Below, piece after piece: positions 43,549-54,660 of a DNA stretch of 64,000 bases. A model generated the notes under the pieces. The model did no database searches and was not told the DNA's origin. It was given only the letters and a program-made list of their open reading frames with translations. Origin of the DNA: Mycolicibacterium gilvum (GTDB taxonomy: Bacteria; Actinomycetota; Actinomycetes; Mycobacteriales; Mycobacteriaceae). The DNA lies in NCBI RefSeq assembly GCF_900454025.1, contig NZ_UGQM01000001.1, positions 6,076,001-6,140,000 on the forward strand, read 5' to 3'. Both the position numbers and the translations under genes were made by a program. Each line of letters starts with the position of its first letter. The first letter of the stretch is position 1.

Positions 43549-46398
43549 TCAGACGACGACGTTGACCAGCCGGCCCGCGACGACGATCACCTTCTTCGGG
43601 GTCCGGCCGTCGAGGAACGCGACGACCTTCTCCTCGGCCAGCGCGGCAGCCTCGACCGCGTCGGCGGGCGCATCCGCCGGCACCGTGACGCGGCCGCGGA
43701 CCTTGCCGTTGACCTGCACCGGATACTCGACGGTGTCCTCCACCAGATACCGCTCGTCGGCCACCGGGAACGGGCCGTGGGCGAGCGAACCCTCATGGCC
43801 GAGCCGCTTCCACAGCTCCTCGGCCAGGTGCGGCGCCAACGGCGCGACCATCAGGACCAACGGCTCCAACGCCGCCCGCGCGGTCACCGACTGCTTGGTC
43901 AGGTGATTGGTGTACTCGATCAACTTCGCGGCGGCGGTGTTGTTGCGCAGCGACGCGTAATCATCGGCCGTGCCCGCGATCGTGCGGTGCAGCAACCGCA
44001 GCGTGTCGTCGTCGAGCGCGTCGTCGGTCGCGAGGGTCTCCCCGGTGTTCTCGTCGACCACCAGGCGCCACACCCGCTGCAGGAATCGGTAGGCGCCGAC
44101 GACGTCCTTGGTCGCCCACGGTCGCGACGCCTCCAGCGGACCCATCGACATCTCGTAGACCCGCAGGGTGTCCGCGCCGTAGTTGTCGCAGATCTCGTCG
44201 GGGGACACCGAGTTCTTCAGGCTCTTACCGATCTTGCCGAACTCCTGGTTGACCTCTGTCTCTCCGTCGGGGCCCGGCCAGAAGAACTTCCCGTCCCGCT
44301 CGATCACCTCGGCCGCGGGCACGTAGGACCCACGGGAGTCGGTGTACGCGAACGCCTGGATGTAGCCCTGGTTCACCAGCCGCCGGTAGGGCTCGCGGGA
44401 GCTGACATGGCCGAGGTCGTACAGCACCTTGTGCCAGAACCGCGAATACAGCAGGTGCAGCACCGCGTGCTCGACGCCGCCGACGTACAGGTCGACCCCG
44501 CCCGGATCGTCGGGCCCGTGCTCGGCGGGCCGCGGTCCCATCCAGTACGCCTCGTTCTCCTTGGCGCACAGGGCTTCCGAGTTGTACGGGTCGGTGTAGC
44601 GCAGCTCGTACCAGGAGCTGCCGGCCCACTGCGGCATCACGTTGGTGTCGCGGGTGTAGGGCTTCAGGCCGTCACCGAGGTCGAGGTCGACGTTCACCCA
44701 GTCGGTGACCTTGCCCAGCGGGGGCGAGGGTTCGCTGCCGGCGTCGTCGGGGTCGAACGACACCGGCGAATAGTCCGGCACATCAGGCAGTTCCACCGGC
44801 AGCATGCCCTCGGGCAGGCCGTGGGCGCGCCCCTCGCTGTCGTAGACGACGGGGAACGGCTCACCCCAGTAGCGCTGCCGGGCGAAGAGCCAGTCCCGCA
44901 GCTTGTACTCGACACGGGCCCGGCCGCGACCGTCAGCGACCAACCGCTCGGTCATCGCCTGCTTGGCCGTCGCGACGTCCATCCCGTCGAGGAAGCCGGA
45001 GTTCACCATCACGCCGTCGCCCGAATACGCCTCGACCGTGACGTCACCGCCGGCGACGACCTCGACGATCGGCAGCCCGAACTCGGTCGCGAAATCCCAG
45101 TCGCGCTGGTCTCCGCTGGGCACCGCCATGATCGCTCCGGTGCCGTAGCCGGCCAGCACGTAGTCGGCGATGAACACCGGAACCTGCTGCCCGTTGGCCG
45201 GATTCGTCGCATAGGCGCCGAGGAAGACGCCGGTCTTGGTCTTGTTCTCCTGGCGCTCCAGGTCGGATTTGGCCGCGATACCGGCGCGGTAGGCGGCCAC
45301 CGCCTCGGCAGGGGTGGCCGCGCCGAACGTCCAGCGCGCGTCGGTGCCGTCGGGCCACGCCGGAGCGACCAGGCGGTCGACGAGGTCGTGCTCGGGTGCG
45401 AGCACCATGTACGTCGCGCCGAACAGCGTGTCGGGCCGGGTCGTGAAAACCTCGATATCTCCTGCGGCGGTGGAGAACTGGACCTCGGCACCGGTCGAAC
45501 GGCCGATCCAGTTGCGCTGCATGGTCTTGACCTTGTCCGGCCAGTCCAGCACATCGAGGTCTTCGAGCAGCCGGTCGGAGTACGCGGTGATGCGCATCAT
45601 CCACTGCCGCAGCCGTTTCCGGAACACGGGGAAGTTGCCGCGTTCGCTACGGCCGTCGGCGGTGACCTCCTCGTTGGCCAGCACGGTGCCCAGCCCGGGA
45701 CACCAATTCACCACGGAATCCGCCAGATACACCAACCGGTGGGCGTCGACCAGGTCTGCGCGGGCGCCGGCGTCGAGGTCCGCCCAGGAACGGCCGTCCC
45801 CGACCTGTCGGGTGCCGGCCTCGAACTCGGCGATCAGCTCGCGGATCGGGCGCGCCCTGTTCTGGTCGGTGTCGAACCACGCGTTGAAGATCTGCAGGAA
45901 GATCCACTGTGTCCACTTGTAGTAGTCGACGTCGGTGGTCGCGAAGCTGCGGCGGGAGTCGTGTCCCAGACCGAGCCGGCCCAGCTGGCGGCGGAAGTTG
46001 ACGATGTTGGCCTCGGTCCGCGTGCGCGGATGGGTGCCGGTCTGGATCGCATACTGCTCGGCGGGCAGGCCGAAAGCATCGAAACCCAACGCGTGCAACA
46101 CATTACGGCCGGTCATCCGGTAGTAGCGGGCGTAGACGTCCGTCGCGATGTAACCGAGCGGATGACCGACGTGCAGGCCCTCCCCCGACGGGTACGGGAA
46201 CATGTCCTGCACGAACATCTTGTCAGCGGGCACCGCGCTGCCGTCGGCCGGGGCGAGAGAGCCGACCGGGTTGTCGACGTGGAACGTGCCCGAATCCGCC
46301 CACTGCTGCTGCCACGCGCGCTCGATCTCGCCGGCGAGCACCGCGGTGTAGCGGAACCGGGGAGTGTCGTCCAGCGGTGCGATCGGCGTTTCAGTCAC
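43549..46398 (-). CDS. leuS: Leucyl-tRNA synthetase
   Basis: 949 residues. The HIGH motif appears as [16 protein letters not shown] (about residue 72-87), the CP1 editing domain follows (about 230-430), and the KMSKS loop is [12 protein letters not shown] (about 723). The Met-to-Ile change in KMSKS is small. Attaches leucine to tRNA-Leu; the editing domain removes wrong amino acids and is the site targeted by oxaborole inhibitors. Monocistronic. Confidence 0.97.
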   Translation of the reverse strand: MTETPIAPLDDTPRFRYTAVLAGEIERAWQQQWADSGTFHVDNPVGSLAPADGSAVPADKMFVQDMFPYPSGEGLHVGHPLGYIATDVYARYYRMTGRNVLHALGFDAFGLPAEQYAIQTGTHPRTRTEANIVNFRRQLGRLGLGHDSRRSFATTDVDYYKWTQWIFLQIFNAWFDTDQNRARPIRELIAEFEAGTRQVGDGRSWADLDAGARADLVDAHRLVYLADSVVNWCPGLGTVLANEEVTADGRSERGNFPVFRKRLRQWMMRITAYSDRLLEDLDVLDWPDKVKTMQRNWIGRSTGAEVQFSTAAGDIEVFTTRPDTLFGATYMVLAPEHDLVDRLVAPAWPDGTDARWTFGAATPAEAVAAYRAGIAAKSDLERQENKTKTGVFLGAYATNPANGQQVPVFIADYVLAGYGTGAIMAVPSGDQRDWDFATEFGLPIVEVVAGGDVTVEAYSGDGVMVNSGFLDGMDVATAKQAMTERLVADGRGRARVEYKLRDWLFARQRYWGEPFPVVYDSEGRAHGLPEGMLPVELPDVPDYSPVSFDPDDAGSEPSPPLGKVTDWVNVDLDLGDGLKPYTRDTNVMPQWAGSSWYELRYTDPYNSEALCAKENEAYWMGPRPAEHGPDDPGGVDLYVGGVEHAVLHLLYSRFWHKVLYDLGHVSSREPYRRLVNQGYIQAFAYTDSRGSYVPAAEVIERDGKFFWPGPDGETEVNQEFGKIGKSLKNSVSPDEICDNYGADTLRVYEMSMGPLEASRPWATKDVVGAYRFLQRVWRLVVDENTGETLATDDALDDDTLRLLHRTIAGTADDYASLRNNTAAAKLIEYTNHLTKQSVTARAALEPLVLMVAPLAPHLAEELWKRLGHEGSLAHGPFPVADERYLVEDTVEYPVQVNGKVRGRVTVPADAPADAVEAAALAEEKVVAFLDGRTPKKVIVVAGRLVNVVV

Positions 46399-46574
46399 CC
46401 CACCAGGGTATAAGCACGCTGCTCGCCGATTTCCCGGCCACGGGTTGGTCTCGGTTCCGTTGCGGATGCATCAGGGGTTGATTCCAGGTCGGTCCCAGCC
46501 CTGGTGAGCCGTCGCCACGCGTGGATACATTCGTCGCCTACCGGCTCACGACGTGGGAAAGGACTGCACCGAAG

Positions 46575-47519
46575 ATGAGCGAAAGCGCCCGTCACTGGCG
46601 GATTCTGGCAGGAGGTATCGGTGCGCTCGCCGGTATCGCCGGTGTGCTGGGCGTCACGTCGACGGCCTCCGCCCAGCCGGCAGTCCCGCAGCCCACCGTC
46701 CCCCAACCCGTCATCCCGCAGGCCTCCATCCCGCAGGTTTCCGTCCCGCAGGTTTCGGTGCCCGCACCGGCCGCCGTCGCATCGGCTGTCCCGGCCGCCG
46801 CCAACGCCCTGCCCGCCGCCGCGCCCGTCGCACCCGCGGTACCGCCGGCGCCCCGGCCGCCGACCATCGTGCCGGCCACCTCCGGCACCCTCGCCGAGTT
46901 CTTCGCCGCCAAGGGCGTCACCCTCGAACCGCAGAACAGCCGCGACTTCCGGGCGCTCAACATCGTGTTGCCTATGCCGCGCGGATGGGAACTGATCCCC
47001 GACCCGAACGTGCCCAACGCGTTCGCCGTCCTCGCCGACCGGGTCGGCGGCAACGGCCTGTACTCGTCGAACGCGCAGGTCATCGTGTACAAGCTGATCG
47101 GGCAGTTCGACCCGCGGGAGGCCATCAGCCACGGCTTCGTCGAAAGCCAGAAGCTGCCGGCGTGGCGCACCACCGACGCGTCGCTGGCCGAGTTCGGCGG
47201 CATGCCGTCGTCGGTCATCGAGGGCACCTACCGCGAGAACAACATGACGCTGAACACGTCGCGGCGCAACGTCATCGCGACGGTGGGCCCCGACAACTAC
47301 CTGGTGTCGCTCGCGGTGACCACCAGCGTCGACCAGGTCGTGGCCGCCGCCGACGCGACCGAGGCCATCGTCAACGGATTCAAGGTCAGCGTGCCCGGAC
47401 CCGCACCTGTGATGCCGCTTCCCGGCGCACCCGCGCTGCCGCTGCCCGCGGCCGCACCCCAAGCTCCCGGCGCCCCCGCAGTGGCTCCCCCGCCACAACT
47501 GCTGGGGTTGCAGGGATAA
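46575..47519 (+). CDS. Proline-rich secreted antigen, Mtc28/LpqN-like (Rv0040c homologue)
   Basis: 314 residues from the ATG at 46575. Signal peptide (about 10-35, ending TASAQ), then a Pro/Val-rich repeat region (PQPTVPQPVIPQASIPQVSV, about 36-110). An LpqN/LpqT-type globular domain (about 125-275) contains VLPMPRGWELIPDPNVPNAF, and a Pro/Ala tail closes the chain. Secreted or surface-exposed; the function of Mtc28 is not known. No lipobox Cys, so it is not a lipoprotein. A GC-rich hairpin follows. Confidence 0.85.
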   Translation: MSESARHWRILAGGIGALAGIAGVLGVTSTASAQPAVPQPTVPQPVIPQASIPQVSVPQVSVPAPAAVASAVPAAANALPAAAPVAPAVPPAPRPPTIVPATSGTLAEFFAAKGVTLEPQNSRDFRALNIVLPMPRGWELIPDPNVPNAFAVLADRVGGNGLYSSNAQVIVYKLIGQFDPREAISHGFVESQKLPAWRTTDASLAEFGGMPSSVIEGTYRENNMTLNTSRRNVIATVGPDNYLVSLAVTTSVDQVVAAADATEAIVNGFKVSVPGPAPVMPLPGAPALPLPAAAPQAPGAPAVAPPPQLLGLQG

Positions 47520-47526
47520 CAACGTC

Positions 47527-47558
47527 GTCCCCCGGGCGAAGCCTGGCGCCCGGGGGAC
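47527..47558 (+). terminator. Terminator of the Mtc28-like gene
   Basis: Perfect 12-bp stem GTCCCCCGGGCG with its complement, 8-nt loop, 8 nt after the stop. Confidence 0.8.
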
Positions 47559-47585
47559 GGCGGCCCTGACGTCGCACCGTATTCT

Positions 47586-47963
47586 GTGCTGATGCTGGTC
47601 GCCGCCCTCGTGACGCTGTGCGCGGCCGCCGCGACCGCGGCGGTCGGCACCTGGTCGCTGCTGCGCCGGCCGTCCACCGACTTCGTCCAGCAGGTGCTGC
47701 GCGCGGTCGCACCCACCCAACTCGCCGCGGCCGTGATGCTCGCCGCAGGCGGACTGCTCGCGCTCGCCGTCGGCTCCCGGCAGGGTGCGCCGGCCGCCGT
47801 GATCCTGCTGGTGTGTGTCGTCGGTGCGGTCGCCACCGTCGCCGCGGGCTGCTGGCAGGCCGCCAAGATGGTGACGCGTGAGAACGCGCGCCAGACGGCG
47901 TCGAGCGGCGGCTGCGGATCCGAGAGCGCGTGCGGGTCGTGCACGCTGTCCTGCGGACGCTAG
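47586..47963 (+). CDS. Small membrane protein with Cys-rich tail (Rv0039c homologue)
   Basis: 125 residues from a GTG (an ATG lies 6 nt later). Three hydrophobic segments (about 3-23, 46-66, 74-98), then a cytosolic or outer tail ending GSESACGSCTLSCGR, with four Cys in 15 residues that could bind metal or form disulphides. No known function. Converges on the AlgH-like gene, 12 nt apart. Confidence 0.65.
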   Translation: MLMLVAALVTLCAAAATAAVGTWSLLRRPSTDFVQQVLRAVAPTQLAAAVMLAAGGLLALAVGSRQGAPAAVILLVCVVGAVATVAAGCWQAAKMVTRENARQTASSGGCGSESACGSCTLSCGR

Positions 47964-47975
47964 GACGAGCGCGGC

Positions 47976-48590
47976 TCAGTTCCTGCTGAGGTCGATCGGG
48001 TGCGTCGCCATCAGCGACAGCGGCATCGGTTGCCGACGCAGGATCCGCGCCCACAGATCCACCTTCGGCTCCACCAGCACATCGGTGGGCAACGCGGACA
48101 ACACGATCCAGTCGTCGCGCTCGATCTCACCCTCGAGCTGCCCGATCGTCCACCCCGAATACCCGGCGAAGATCCGCACCCCCTCGAGGATCGGCGCCAG
48201 CTCATCGGGGTCGGCGTCCAGGTCGACCATCACGATCCGGCCCTGCACATGCCGTAGCCCCGGCACCCCGACCGGATCCGACCCCACCCGCAGCGTCCCC
48301 AGGCACAGCGCGGCGTCCCGCTTGACCGGCCCACCGATGAACATCGTCTTCGGCTTGACCGCCAGCTTGGCCCACTGCGGCAACACGTTGTAGACCGCGG
48401 TCTCGCTGGCCCGGTTCAGCACCACCCCGAGCGTGCCGCCGTCGTTGTGCTCCACCACGTAGATGACGCTGCGCCGGAACGTCGGCTCCAGCAGATCGGT
48501 GTTGGCCAGCAGCATCGTGCCTGCGCGGACCCGGTGTGCGGCAGGCGCGGCCCTGTCCTGGTAATCCTCCGGATCGTCGGGCGAAGCCAT
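47976..48590 (-). CDS. YqgE/AlgH family protein (DUF179, Rv0038 homologue)
   Basis: 204 residues. Typical opening [20 protein letters not shown] then [20 protein letters not shown], with [20 protein letters not shown] (about 140-159). Widely conserved single-domain protein; AlgH was linked to alginate regulation in Pseudomonas, but the biochemical role is unclear. Cytosolic. Confidence 0.9.
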   Translation of the reverse strand: MASPDDPEDYQDRAAPAAHRVRAGTMLLANTDLLEPTFRRSVIYVVEHNDGGTLGVVLNRASETAVYNVLPQWAKLAVKPKTMFIGGPVKRDAALCLGTLRVGSDPVGVPGLRHVQGRIVMVDLDADPDELAPILEGVRIFAGYSGWTIGQLEGEIERDDWIVLSALPTDVLVEPKVDLWARILRRQPMPLSLMATHPIDLSRN

Positions 48591-48696
48591 CCGACCATCA
48601 TGTCACCACCGGTGCGCGATCGTGGCGAACGAGCGGAGCCCGGTCGCATATTTGTACTGTGGGTCCGGTTCCGCTCGCCCCCACCCGCCCCAGGAC

Positions 48697-49986
48697 GTGA
48701 CACCCGTGCCCGACGACCGTGCGCCCCGTACGTCCTGGCGTGCGGTGCAGGCGCTGCCGCAGTTCCGCAGGCTGCTGGAACTGCGGGCGGTCAGCCAGTT
48801 CGCCGAGGGCCTGTTCCAGGCCGGCATCGCCGGGGCGCTGCTGTTCAACCCGGAGCGCGAAGCCGACCCCTGGGCCATCGCCGGCGCGTTCGCGGCACTG
48901 TTCCTGCCGTACTCGCTGCTCGGTCCGTTCGCCGGCGCCCTGCTGGACCGCTGGGACCGGCGGCTCGTGCTGATCGGCGCCAACACGGGCCGCGTCGCCA
49001 TCGTTCTGCTGGTCGGTGTGCTGCTCGCCGCCGGGGCCGGTGACATTCCAATCCTGTTGAGCGCGTTGGTCGCCAACGGGTTCACCCGATTCGTCTCGTC
49101 CGGGCTTTCGGCGGCACTGCCTCACGTCGTACCCCGCGAGCAGGTCATCCCGATGAACTCGGTGGCCAACCTGATCAGCTCCATCGGCGCGTTCGCCGGG
49201 GCGGTCTTCATGCTCGGGCCGCGGTGGCTCTTCGGGGCCGGTGACTCCGGGGCCTCGATCACGATCCTGATGGTGACCGTTCCGGTCGGGCTGGCGCTGT
49301 GGTTGTCGATGCGCTTCCCGCCACGGCTGCTCGGACCCGACGACAGCAAGCGCGCCGTGCACGGGTCGGTGATGTACGCCGTCGCGACGGGCTGGCTCTA
49401 CGGCGCCCGAACCGTGCTCGCCGTCCCGACCGCGGCGTCCACCCTCGCCGGGCTCGCCGCGCACCGCATGGTCTTCGGCATCAACACGCTGCTGATGCTC
49501 GTCATCGTGCGGCACACCGAGACCGCGACGGTCGCCGGCTTCGGCACCACGGTGCTGTTCGTGATCGCCGGTGGTGCCGGGCAGTTCGTCGCCACGATCG
49601 CGACACCCGCGCTGGTCACCAGGTGGGGCCGCTACGCCGCACCCAACGGCGCGCTGGCGCTGGCCGCCGTGGTGCAGCTCTGCGCCGCCACGCTGCAGTT
49701 GCCGGTGATGATCGTCTGCGGGTTCGTGCTCGGCGCGGCCGGGCAGGTGGTGAAGTTGTGCGCCGACTCCGCGATGCAGATCGACGTCGACGACGCGCTG
49801 CGCGGGCACATGTTCGCGGTTCAGGATTCGCTGTTCTGGGTGGCGTTCATCGTGGCGATCACCGGCGCCGCCGCGGTCATCCCCGCCGACGGCCACTCCC
49901 CCGCGCTCGCGGTCGCGGGCACCGGCCTCTATCTCGCCGGGCTGGCCGCGCACGCAGTGATGGGACGGCGCGGCCGGCGGGGCTAG
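48697..49986 (+). CDS. MFS transporter (Rv0037c homologue)
   Basis: 429 residues from a GTG at 48697; an ATG at 48622 would add 25 unlikely residues. About twelve TM segments. The loop between TM2 and TM3 carries [15 protein letters not shown], the MFS motif A. Probably exports small molecules. Its stop and the next start are one base apart, so co-expressed with the downstream gene. Confidence 0.88.
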   Translation: MTPVPDDRAPRTSWRAVQALPQFRRLLELRAVSQFAEGLFQAGIAGALLFNPEREADPWAIAGAFAALFLPYSLLGPFAGALLDRWDRRLVLIGANTGRVAIVLLVGVLLAAGAGDIPILLSALVANGFTRFVSSGLSAALPHVVPREQVIPMNSVANLISSIGAFAGAVFMLGPRWLFGAGDSGASITILMVTVPVGLALWLSMRFPPRLLGPDDSKRAVHGSVMYAVATGWLYGARTVLAVPTAASTLAGLAAHRMVFGINTLLMLVIVRHTETATVAGFGTTVLFVIAGGAGQFVATIATPALVTRWGRYAAPNGALALAAVVQLCAATLQLPVMIVCGFVLGAAGQVVKLCADSAMQIDVDDALRGHMFAVQDSLFWVAFIVAITGAAAVIPADGHSPALAVAGTGLYLAGLAAHAVMGRRGRRG

Positions 49987-49987
49987 T

Positions 49988-50770
49988 GTGAGCCGCATGG
50001 CCGCAGCCGCCCCCCTGATCGCCGAACTGCGTGCCGAGAGCGACGAACTCGACGCCCTCGTCGCCGATCTCACCCCGCAGCAGTGGACGCTGTCGACCCC
50101 CGCGCCGGGCTGGACGATCGCCCACCAGATCGCCCACCTGCTGTGGACCGACCGGGTCGCGGTGCTCGCGGTCACCGACGAGGCCCGCTTCGCCGACGTG
50201 GTCGCCGCGTCGGCCCACGATTCCGCATTCGTCGACACCGCCGCCGCCGAGCTCGCGGTACTTCCCCCGGCCGAGCTGCTGGCCGATTGGCGCACCACCC
50301 GCGCCGCGCTGCACGACGCACTCCTCGCCGTCACCGACGGCCGCAAGCTGCCGTGGTTCGGGCCTCCGATGAGCGCCGCGTCGATGGCGACCGCCCGGCT
50401 CATGGAGACCTGGGCGCACGGACTCGATGTCGCCGACACCCTCGGCACCGTCCGGATCCCCACCTCGCGTCTGCGGTCGATCGCCCACATCGGCGTCCGC
50501 ACAAGGGATTTCGCGTTCGCCGTGCACGGCTTGACCCCACCGCCGGAACCGTTCCACGTGAAACTCCGCGCACCCGACGGGTCGACGTGGAGCTGGGGAA
50601 CCGAGGACGCCGACCAGCGCGTCGAGGGCTCGGCCGAACACTTCTGCATGCTCGTCACCCAGCGTCGGCCTCCCGCCGCCCTCGACGTCGTCGCGACCGG
50701 CCTCGACGCACAGCGGTGGCTGACCATCGCGCAGGCTTTCGCCGGCCCACCCGGCGCCGGCCGGGACTGA
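49988..50770 (+). CDS. Maleylpyruvate-isomerase-like DinB-fold protein (TIGR03084 type, Rv0036c homologue)
   Basis: 260 residues from a GTG (ATG 9 nt later). N-terminal DinB-like helical domain with [20 protein letters not shown] (His metal ligands at about 47 and 51) and [12 protein letters not shown] (third His). This group is often linked to mycothiol-dependent chemistry. C-terminal domain holds a [15 protein letters not shown] strand. Substrate unknown. Confidence 0.82.
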   Translation: MSRMAAAAPLIAELRAESDELDALVADLTPQQWTLSTPAPGWTIAHQIAHLLWTDRVAVLAVTDEARFADVVAASAHDSAFVDTAAAELAVLPPAELLADWRTTRAALHDALLAVTDGRKLPWFGPPMSAASMATARLMETWAHGLDVADTLGTVRIPTSRLRSIAHIGVRTRDFAFAVHGLTPPPEPFHVKLRAPDGSTWSWGTEDADQRVEGSAEHFCMLVTQRRPPAALDVVATGLDAQRWLTIAQAFAGPPGAGRD

Positions 50771-50775
50771 CCCCG

Positions 50776-52479
50776 CTACGCCGCGCGCCAGTAGCCGAGA
50801 CTTCCCGGCGGGACGAACGGCGAATAGTTGGCCGTGCGCGGGGCAGAGGCCCGCGGGCCGTAGTTGTTCTGGTCGTACAGCTTTCCGGTGTTCCAGATGC
50901 CGATGTGCCCGACCGACGTCCCGGCGCTGCTGCCCCACACCACGATGTCGCCGTTTTGGAGGTTCCCGTCGGTGCGCCAGACGAAGCCGCGGGCGGCCAT
51001 CTGGCTGCCGCCGCGCCCGCCGTCGCGGTAGTCGACCGCATCGCCCCAGGCGCCTGCGGTGATGCCGTGCACGTCGAGCAGGAACCGCTTCACCAGCGAC
51101 ACACACTCCCCGGGGAGGCTGCCGTCGGGTGCGGCGATCGTCCGGCCGATGGTGGCGGCGACGAACATCTCGACGGTCGCATTCGGTGCCGGCGCGGCCG
51201 GCGGAGGCGATGATGCCGCCGGGCTGATCGGCAGGCCGATCCTGACGACGGTGACGGCCGCGCCGTCGGTGATCCTCGCGCTGAACTCGGCGATGTCCTC
51301 GCCGGGCGAACGGTGCGCGGCCTCGCGGGCGGCGACCGTCGGCAGGAAACTGACGTGCCCCGTCGGGTCGAGCGCGACCGCGCCGACGCCGGGGTCGAGG
51401 CCCTGGTTCATCTGATAGGTCAGGCCGAAGCCCTCCGGATCGGTGGCCTCGATTCGGCCGGTGACCTGACCGGTCTCCGCGTCGACGCGGGTGATGACGA
51501 ACGCGGGACTGCCGAGTCGCGGCGACTGGTTGCTCCCCGGCTTCGGGATCCGCACCGCGACGCGCACCGTGGCGGTGCCGCCGTGGCCGTCGGTGACGGT
51601 CACCGTGAACCGGTCGGCGCGGGCGAACGGGTTGGCCGCACCGGCCAGCGCCGCGGCGGAGGGGGTGTAGACGAACGTCCCGTCGCCGTTGACGACGACA
51701 TCGCCTCGCCGGGTGGCCGCGGACCCGGCGAATGCGAGGGTGTCTCCGTCCCTGTCGGCGCCGACGACCCTGCCGGTCGCCGTGCCGGTGGCCGGGTTCA
51801 CCTGTCCGACAGTGGCTTTGCCGGTCGGACGAGCGTTCGCCGGCTTGATCGGGACCGTGATGAGGGTCGTCACGACCCCACCGAGGCCGTCGTCGACGGT
51901 GATGCCGACCGAATCCGTCCGGCGACCGTCGGGTGCCGCGGCGGCGTGCTGTGCTTCCTTGGTCGGGGTGTAGGTGAACGAGCCCGATCTGCTGACGGCG
52001 ACGGTGCCCAGCTCGGTGGTGCTGCCCGTGAACGTGAGGGTGTTCCGCTCGGGGTCGCTCGCCCGCAGACGTCCCCGCACGGCCGCCGAGAACAGGCCCG
52101 GCGACCCGACCGAGCGCACCGTGACGGTCGGGGCGTTGTTGGGCACCGCCGACGACCGACGGACGGGCTCGTCCCGGGTGGCGGTGACCGCCTGGCTCTC
52201 CCGTTCGGCCGCCGAGTCGTCGTCACGCTGGGGGTCGCGGTCTGCCCGGTCCGCCTTCGGCCTGGTCTTCGGCTTCGCTGACGACCGCGCCCCGGCCGAA
52301 TCCGAGTCCGCATCGGAGTCCGCATCGGAATCCGCCGATCTCGCCGACGACGACGCAGACACCGAACCGCCGGCATCCCCGGCCTCCGAATCCGCCGCGG
52401 CGGCACCGGCGCCGACGACCAGCGCCGCCCCCACGCCCAGCGTGACAGCGCCCGCGCCCAACCATGCACACCTGTCCAC
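50776..52479 (-). CDS. Secreted CHAP-domain cell-wall hydrolase with Ig/VCBS-like repeats
   Basis: 567 residues from a GTG at 52479. Signal peptide (GAGAVTLGVGAALVVGAGAA, about 8-27), Ser/Asp-rich linker to about 115, then three Ig/VCBS-like repeats (about 115-400) with NGDGTFVYTP and related strands. A CHAP domain starts near 430, with Cys in GECVSLVKRFL (about 458) and His in GHIGIWN (about 524). CHAP enzymes cut peptidoglycan peptides or amide bonds. The repeats recall those of the 27.6-34.5 kb proteins. Located where the two conserved gene blocks meet. Confidence 0.85.
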   Translation of the reverse strand: MDRCAWLGAGAVTLGVGAALVVGAGAAAADSEAGDAGGSVSASSSARSADSDADSDADSDSAGARSSAKPKTRPKADRADRDPQRDDDSAAERESQAVTATRDEPVRRSSAVPNNAPTVTVRSVGSPGLFSAAVRGRLRASDPERNTLTFTGSTTELGTVAVSRSGSFTYTPTKEAQHAAAAPDGRRTDSVGITVDDGLGGVVTTLITVPIKPANARPTGKATVGQVNPATGTATGRVVGADRDGDTLAFAGSAATRRGDVVVNGDGTFVYTPSAAALAGAANPFARADRFTVTVTDGHGGTATVRVAVRIPKPGSNQSPRLGSPAFVITRVDAETGQVTGRIEATDPEGFGLTYQMNQGLDPGVGAVALDPTGHVSFLPTVAAREAAHRSPGEDIAEFSARITDGAAVTVVRIGLPISPAASSPPPAAPAPNATVEMFVAATIGRTIAAPDGSLPGECVSLVKRFLLDVHGITAGAWGDAVDYRDGGRGGSQMAARGFVWRTDGNLQNGDIVVWGSSAGTSVGHIGIWNTGKLYDQNNYGPRASAPRTANYSPFVPPGSLGYWRAA

Positions 52480-52586
52480 CTGGGGACCCCCCTCTTCGCG
52501 GCGGAGCCCACCGCGGGCGGCGAATTGACCAATCCGTCACTGCTGTGTCGCCAGGGGCGAAAGCGCCGTTACCGCCGCGGACGATG

Positions 52587-53090
52587 TCAGCGCAGGTGCT
52601 CGGCGGCCTCGGCGGCCCCGTCACCGTCGGCGTCGGCCAGCCGGACATCCCAGCGGCCGTCACCGTCGGTGTCGACCCAGGCCTGACCGGCTCCGAAAGC
52701 CCGGTCCGCCAAGCCATCGCCATTCGTGTCGGCCAGGCGTTCAGGTGCTCCGTCACCGTCGAGGTCGGCCGCATCCGCCGATGCCGGGTGCTCGACGCCG
52801 TCGAGGCCGAACCACCGCAGCGCCGCGCCGATCCGGTCCGCACTCACCGACCACGCGCCGGTGCCGTCGTCGGTGAAGTACGCCTCCGGGGTTCCGTCAC
52901 CGTCCAGGTCGCGCGCCGCGTGATCGGCCGTGCCGTCGTCGTCGAGGTCCAGCAGCGCGTCGTCGATCACACCGTCGTCGTCGAGGTCCAGAGCGACCGC
53001 GTCGAACACGCCGTCGCCGTCGAGATCGGTGTCAGGACCCGCAGTCCACACGGTCGCCGTCCCGTCGAGGTCACTCAGGCAGTACTCCAC
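52587..53090 (-). CDS. Calcium-loop repeat protein (Rv3906c homologue)
   Basis: 167 residues from a GTG, 6 nt after the pcnA stop. At least eight loops of the DxDxDG type (DTDLDGDG, DLDDDGVID, DLDDDGTAD, DLDGDGTPE, DTNGDGLAD, DTDGDGRWD and others) cover most of the chain, as in EF-hand or thrombospondin-3-like calcium repeats. No signal peptide or TM is visible. A single non-repeat island sits at about 71-95 (GTGAWSVSADRIGAALRWFG). Probably calcium binding; role unknown. Co-transcribed with pcnA. Confidence 0.8.
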   Translation of the reverse strand: MEYCLSDLDGTATVWTAGPDTDLDGDGVFDAVALDLDDDGVIDDALLDLDDDGTADHAARDLDGDGTPEAYFTDDGTGAWSVSADRIGAALRWFGLDGVEHPASADAADLDGDGAPERLADTNGDGLADRAFGAGQAWVDTDGDGRWDVRLADADGDGAAEAAEHLR

Positions 53091-53096
53091 ACCTGT

Positions 53097-54557
53097 TCAG
53101 ACGCGCGGACCGCCCCGCTCGTTCCACCAGCGGACCAATTCCTCGACCGCCTCGTCGTGGTCGAGCGGACCCCGGTCCAGCCGCAGCTCCTTGAGGTGGT
53201 TCCAGGCCTGGCCGACCTGCGGGCCGGGCGGGATCCCCAGGATCTTCATGATCTCGTTGCCGTCGATGTCGGGCCGCACCCTGGCCAGATCCTCGCGGGC
53301 CGCGAGATCCTGGATCCGGCGCTCCAGGTCGTCGTAGTTGGCCTGCAGCCGCGCCGCCCGCCGCTTGTTGCGGGTCGTGCAGTCCGCGCGCACCAACTTG
53401 TGCAGCCGCGTCAGCAGCGGCCCGGCGTCGGTCACGTAGCGCCGCACCGCCGAATCCGTCCACCGGCCGTCGCCGTACCCGTGGAAGCGCAGGTGCAGGT
53501 ACACCAACTGCGACACGTCGCTGATCATCTGCTTGGAGTACTTGAGCTCGCGCATCCGCTTGCGGGTCATCTTGGCCCCGACCACCTCGTGGTGGTGGAA
53601 GCTCACCCCGCCGTCGGGTTCATGCCTGCGGGTCGCGGGCTTGCCGATGTCGTGCAGCAGCGCCGCCCAGCGCAGCACCAGGTCCGGCCCGTCGGCACCC
53701 TCGAGATCCATCGCCTGCCGCAGCACGGTCAGCGAATGCTGATAGACGTCCTTGTGCTGATGGTGCTCGTCGATCGCCATCCGCATCGCACCGACCTCGG
53801 GCAGCACCACCTCGCCCAGACCGGTGTCGACCATCAGATCCAGCCCCGCCACCGGATCGGCGCCGAGCAGCAACTTGTCCAGCTCCGCGGCCACCCGTTC
53901 GGCCGTGATCCGCGAGAGCTGCGACGACATCTCCTCCAGCGCGCGCCGCACCCGCGGCGCGACGGTGAAGCCGAGCTGGGAGACGAACCGCGCCGCGCGC
54001 AGCATCCGCAGCGGGTCGTCGCCGAACGACACCTCCGGGGCGGCAGGAGTGTCGAGCACCCCGTCGCGCAGCGCGGACAGCCCGTCGAGCGGGTCCAGGA
54101 ATTCGGTCGGTCCGTCGGCGGTGACCCGGACCGCCATCGCGTTGACCGTGAAATCACGACGGACCAGATCGTCGGCCAGGTTGTCGCCGAAGCGCACCTC
54201 GGGATTGCGCGACACCTTGTCGTAGGTGTCGGCGCGGAACGTGGTGATCTCCAGCCGGTCCTCGCCCTTGCCGACACCGAGGGTCCCGAACTCGATTCCG
54301 GTGTCCCACAGCGCATCACCCCAGCCCCGCAGGAAACGCTGCATCTGCTCGGGACGCGCGTCGGTGGTGAAGTCGAGATCGTTCTTGTCGGGATCGAAGC
54401 GGCCCAACAGCGCGTCGCGGACCGGGCCGCCCACCAGGTACAGCTCGTGGCCGTTGTCGGCGAACACCCGACCGAGATCGCGCAGCACGTCGCCGCGGCG
54501 GTTCAGCGCAACCTGCGCGGTGGCCAGCCGTTCGGCGTCGGAGATGGGGTCGGACAC
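53097..54557 (-). CDS. pcnA: CCA tRNA nucleotidyltransferase / poly(A)-polymerase family
   Basis: 486 residues from a GTG at 54557 (an upstream start at 54590 adds 11 residues). Class II nucleotidyltransferase core: [14 protein letters not shown] and DLDFTTD (catalytic DxD). A C-terminal HD domain contains [16 protein letters not shown] and [11 protein letters not shown]. Adds or repairs the CCA end of tRNAs. Divergent from mutT4 across 103 bp. Confidence 0.93.
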   Translation of the reverse strand: MSDPISDAERLATAQVALNRRGDVLRDLGRVFADNGHELYLVGGPVRDALLGRFDPDKNDLDFTTDARPEQMQRFLRGWGDALWDTGIEFGTLGVGKGEDRLEITTFRADTYDKVSRNPEVRFGDNLADDLVRRDFTVNAMAVRVTADGPTEFLDPLDGLSALRDGVLDTPAAPEVSFGDDPLRMLRAARFVSQLGFTVAPRVRRALEEMSSQLSRITAERVAAELDKLLLGADPVAGLDLMVDTGLGEVVLPEVGAMRMAIDEHHQHKDVYQHSLTVLRQAMDLEGADGPDLVLRWAALLHDIGKPATRRHEPDGGVSFHHHEVVGAKMTRKRMRELKYSKQMISDVSQLVYLHLRFHGYGDGRWTDSAVRRYVTDAGPLLTRLHKLVRADCTTRNKRRAARLQANYDDLERRIQDLAAREDLARVRPDIDGNEIMKILGIPPGPQVGQAWNHLKELRLDRGPLDHDEAVEELVRWWNERGGPRV

Positions 54558-54660
54558 GTCCGGTGAGCCTACTGGTCCCGGCGAGCCCACTGGTCACAGC
54601 CATGTCACCGACCGGCGAGTGCGGTCGGGGCGGGTGCCGCCGGCAACTATCATCGCTGGG

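Noticed and set aside
43549..46398. Damaged leucyl-tRNA synthetase because KMSKS reads KIGKS
   Set aside because: The loop is otherwise intact and length is normal; Met-to-Ile here is a mild change, not a loss of function.
43777..46413. 878-residue plus-strand open frame antisense to leuS
   Set aside because: Mirror frame of leuS with no domain pattern.
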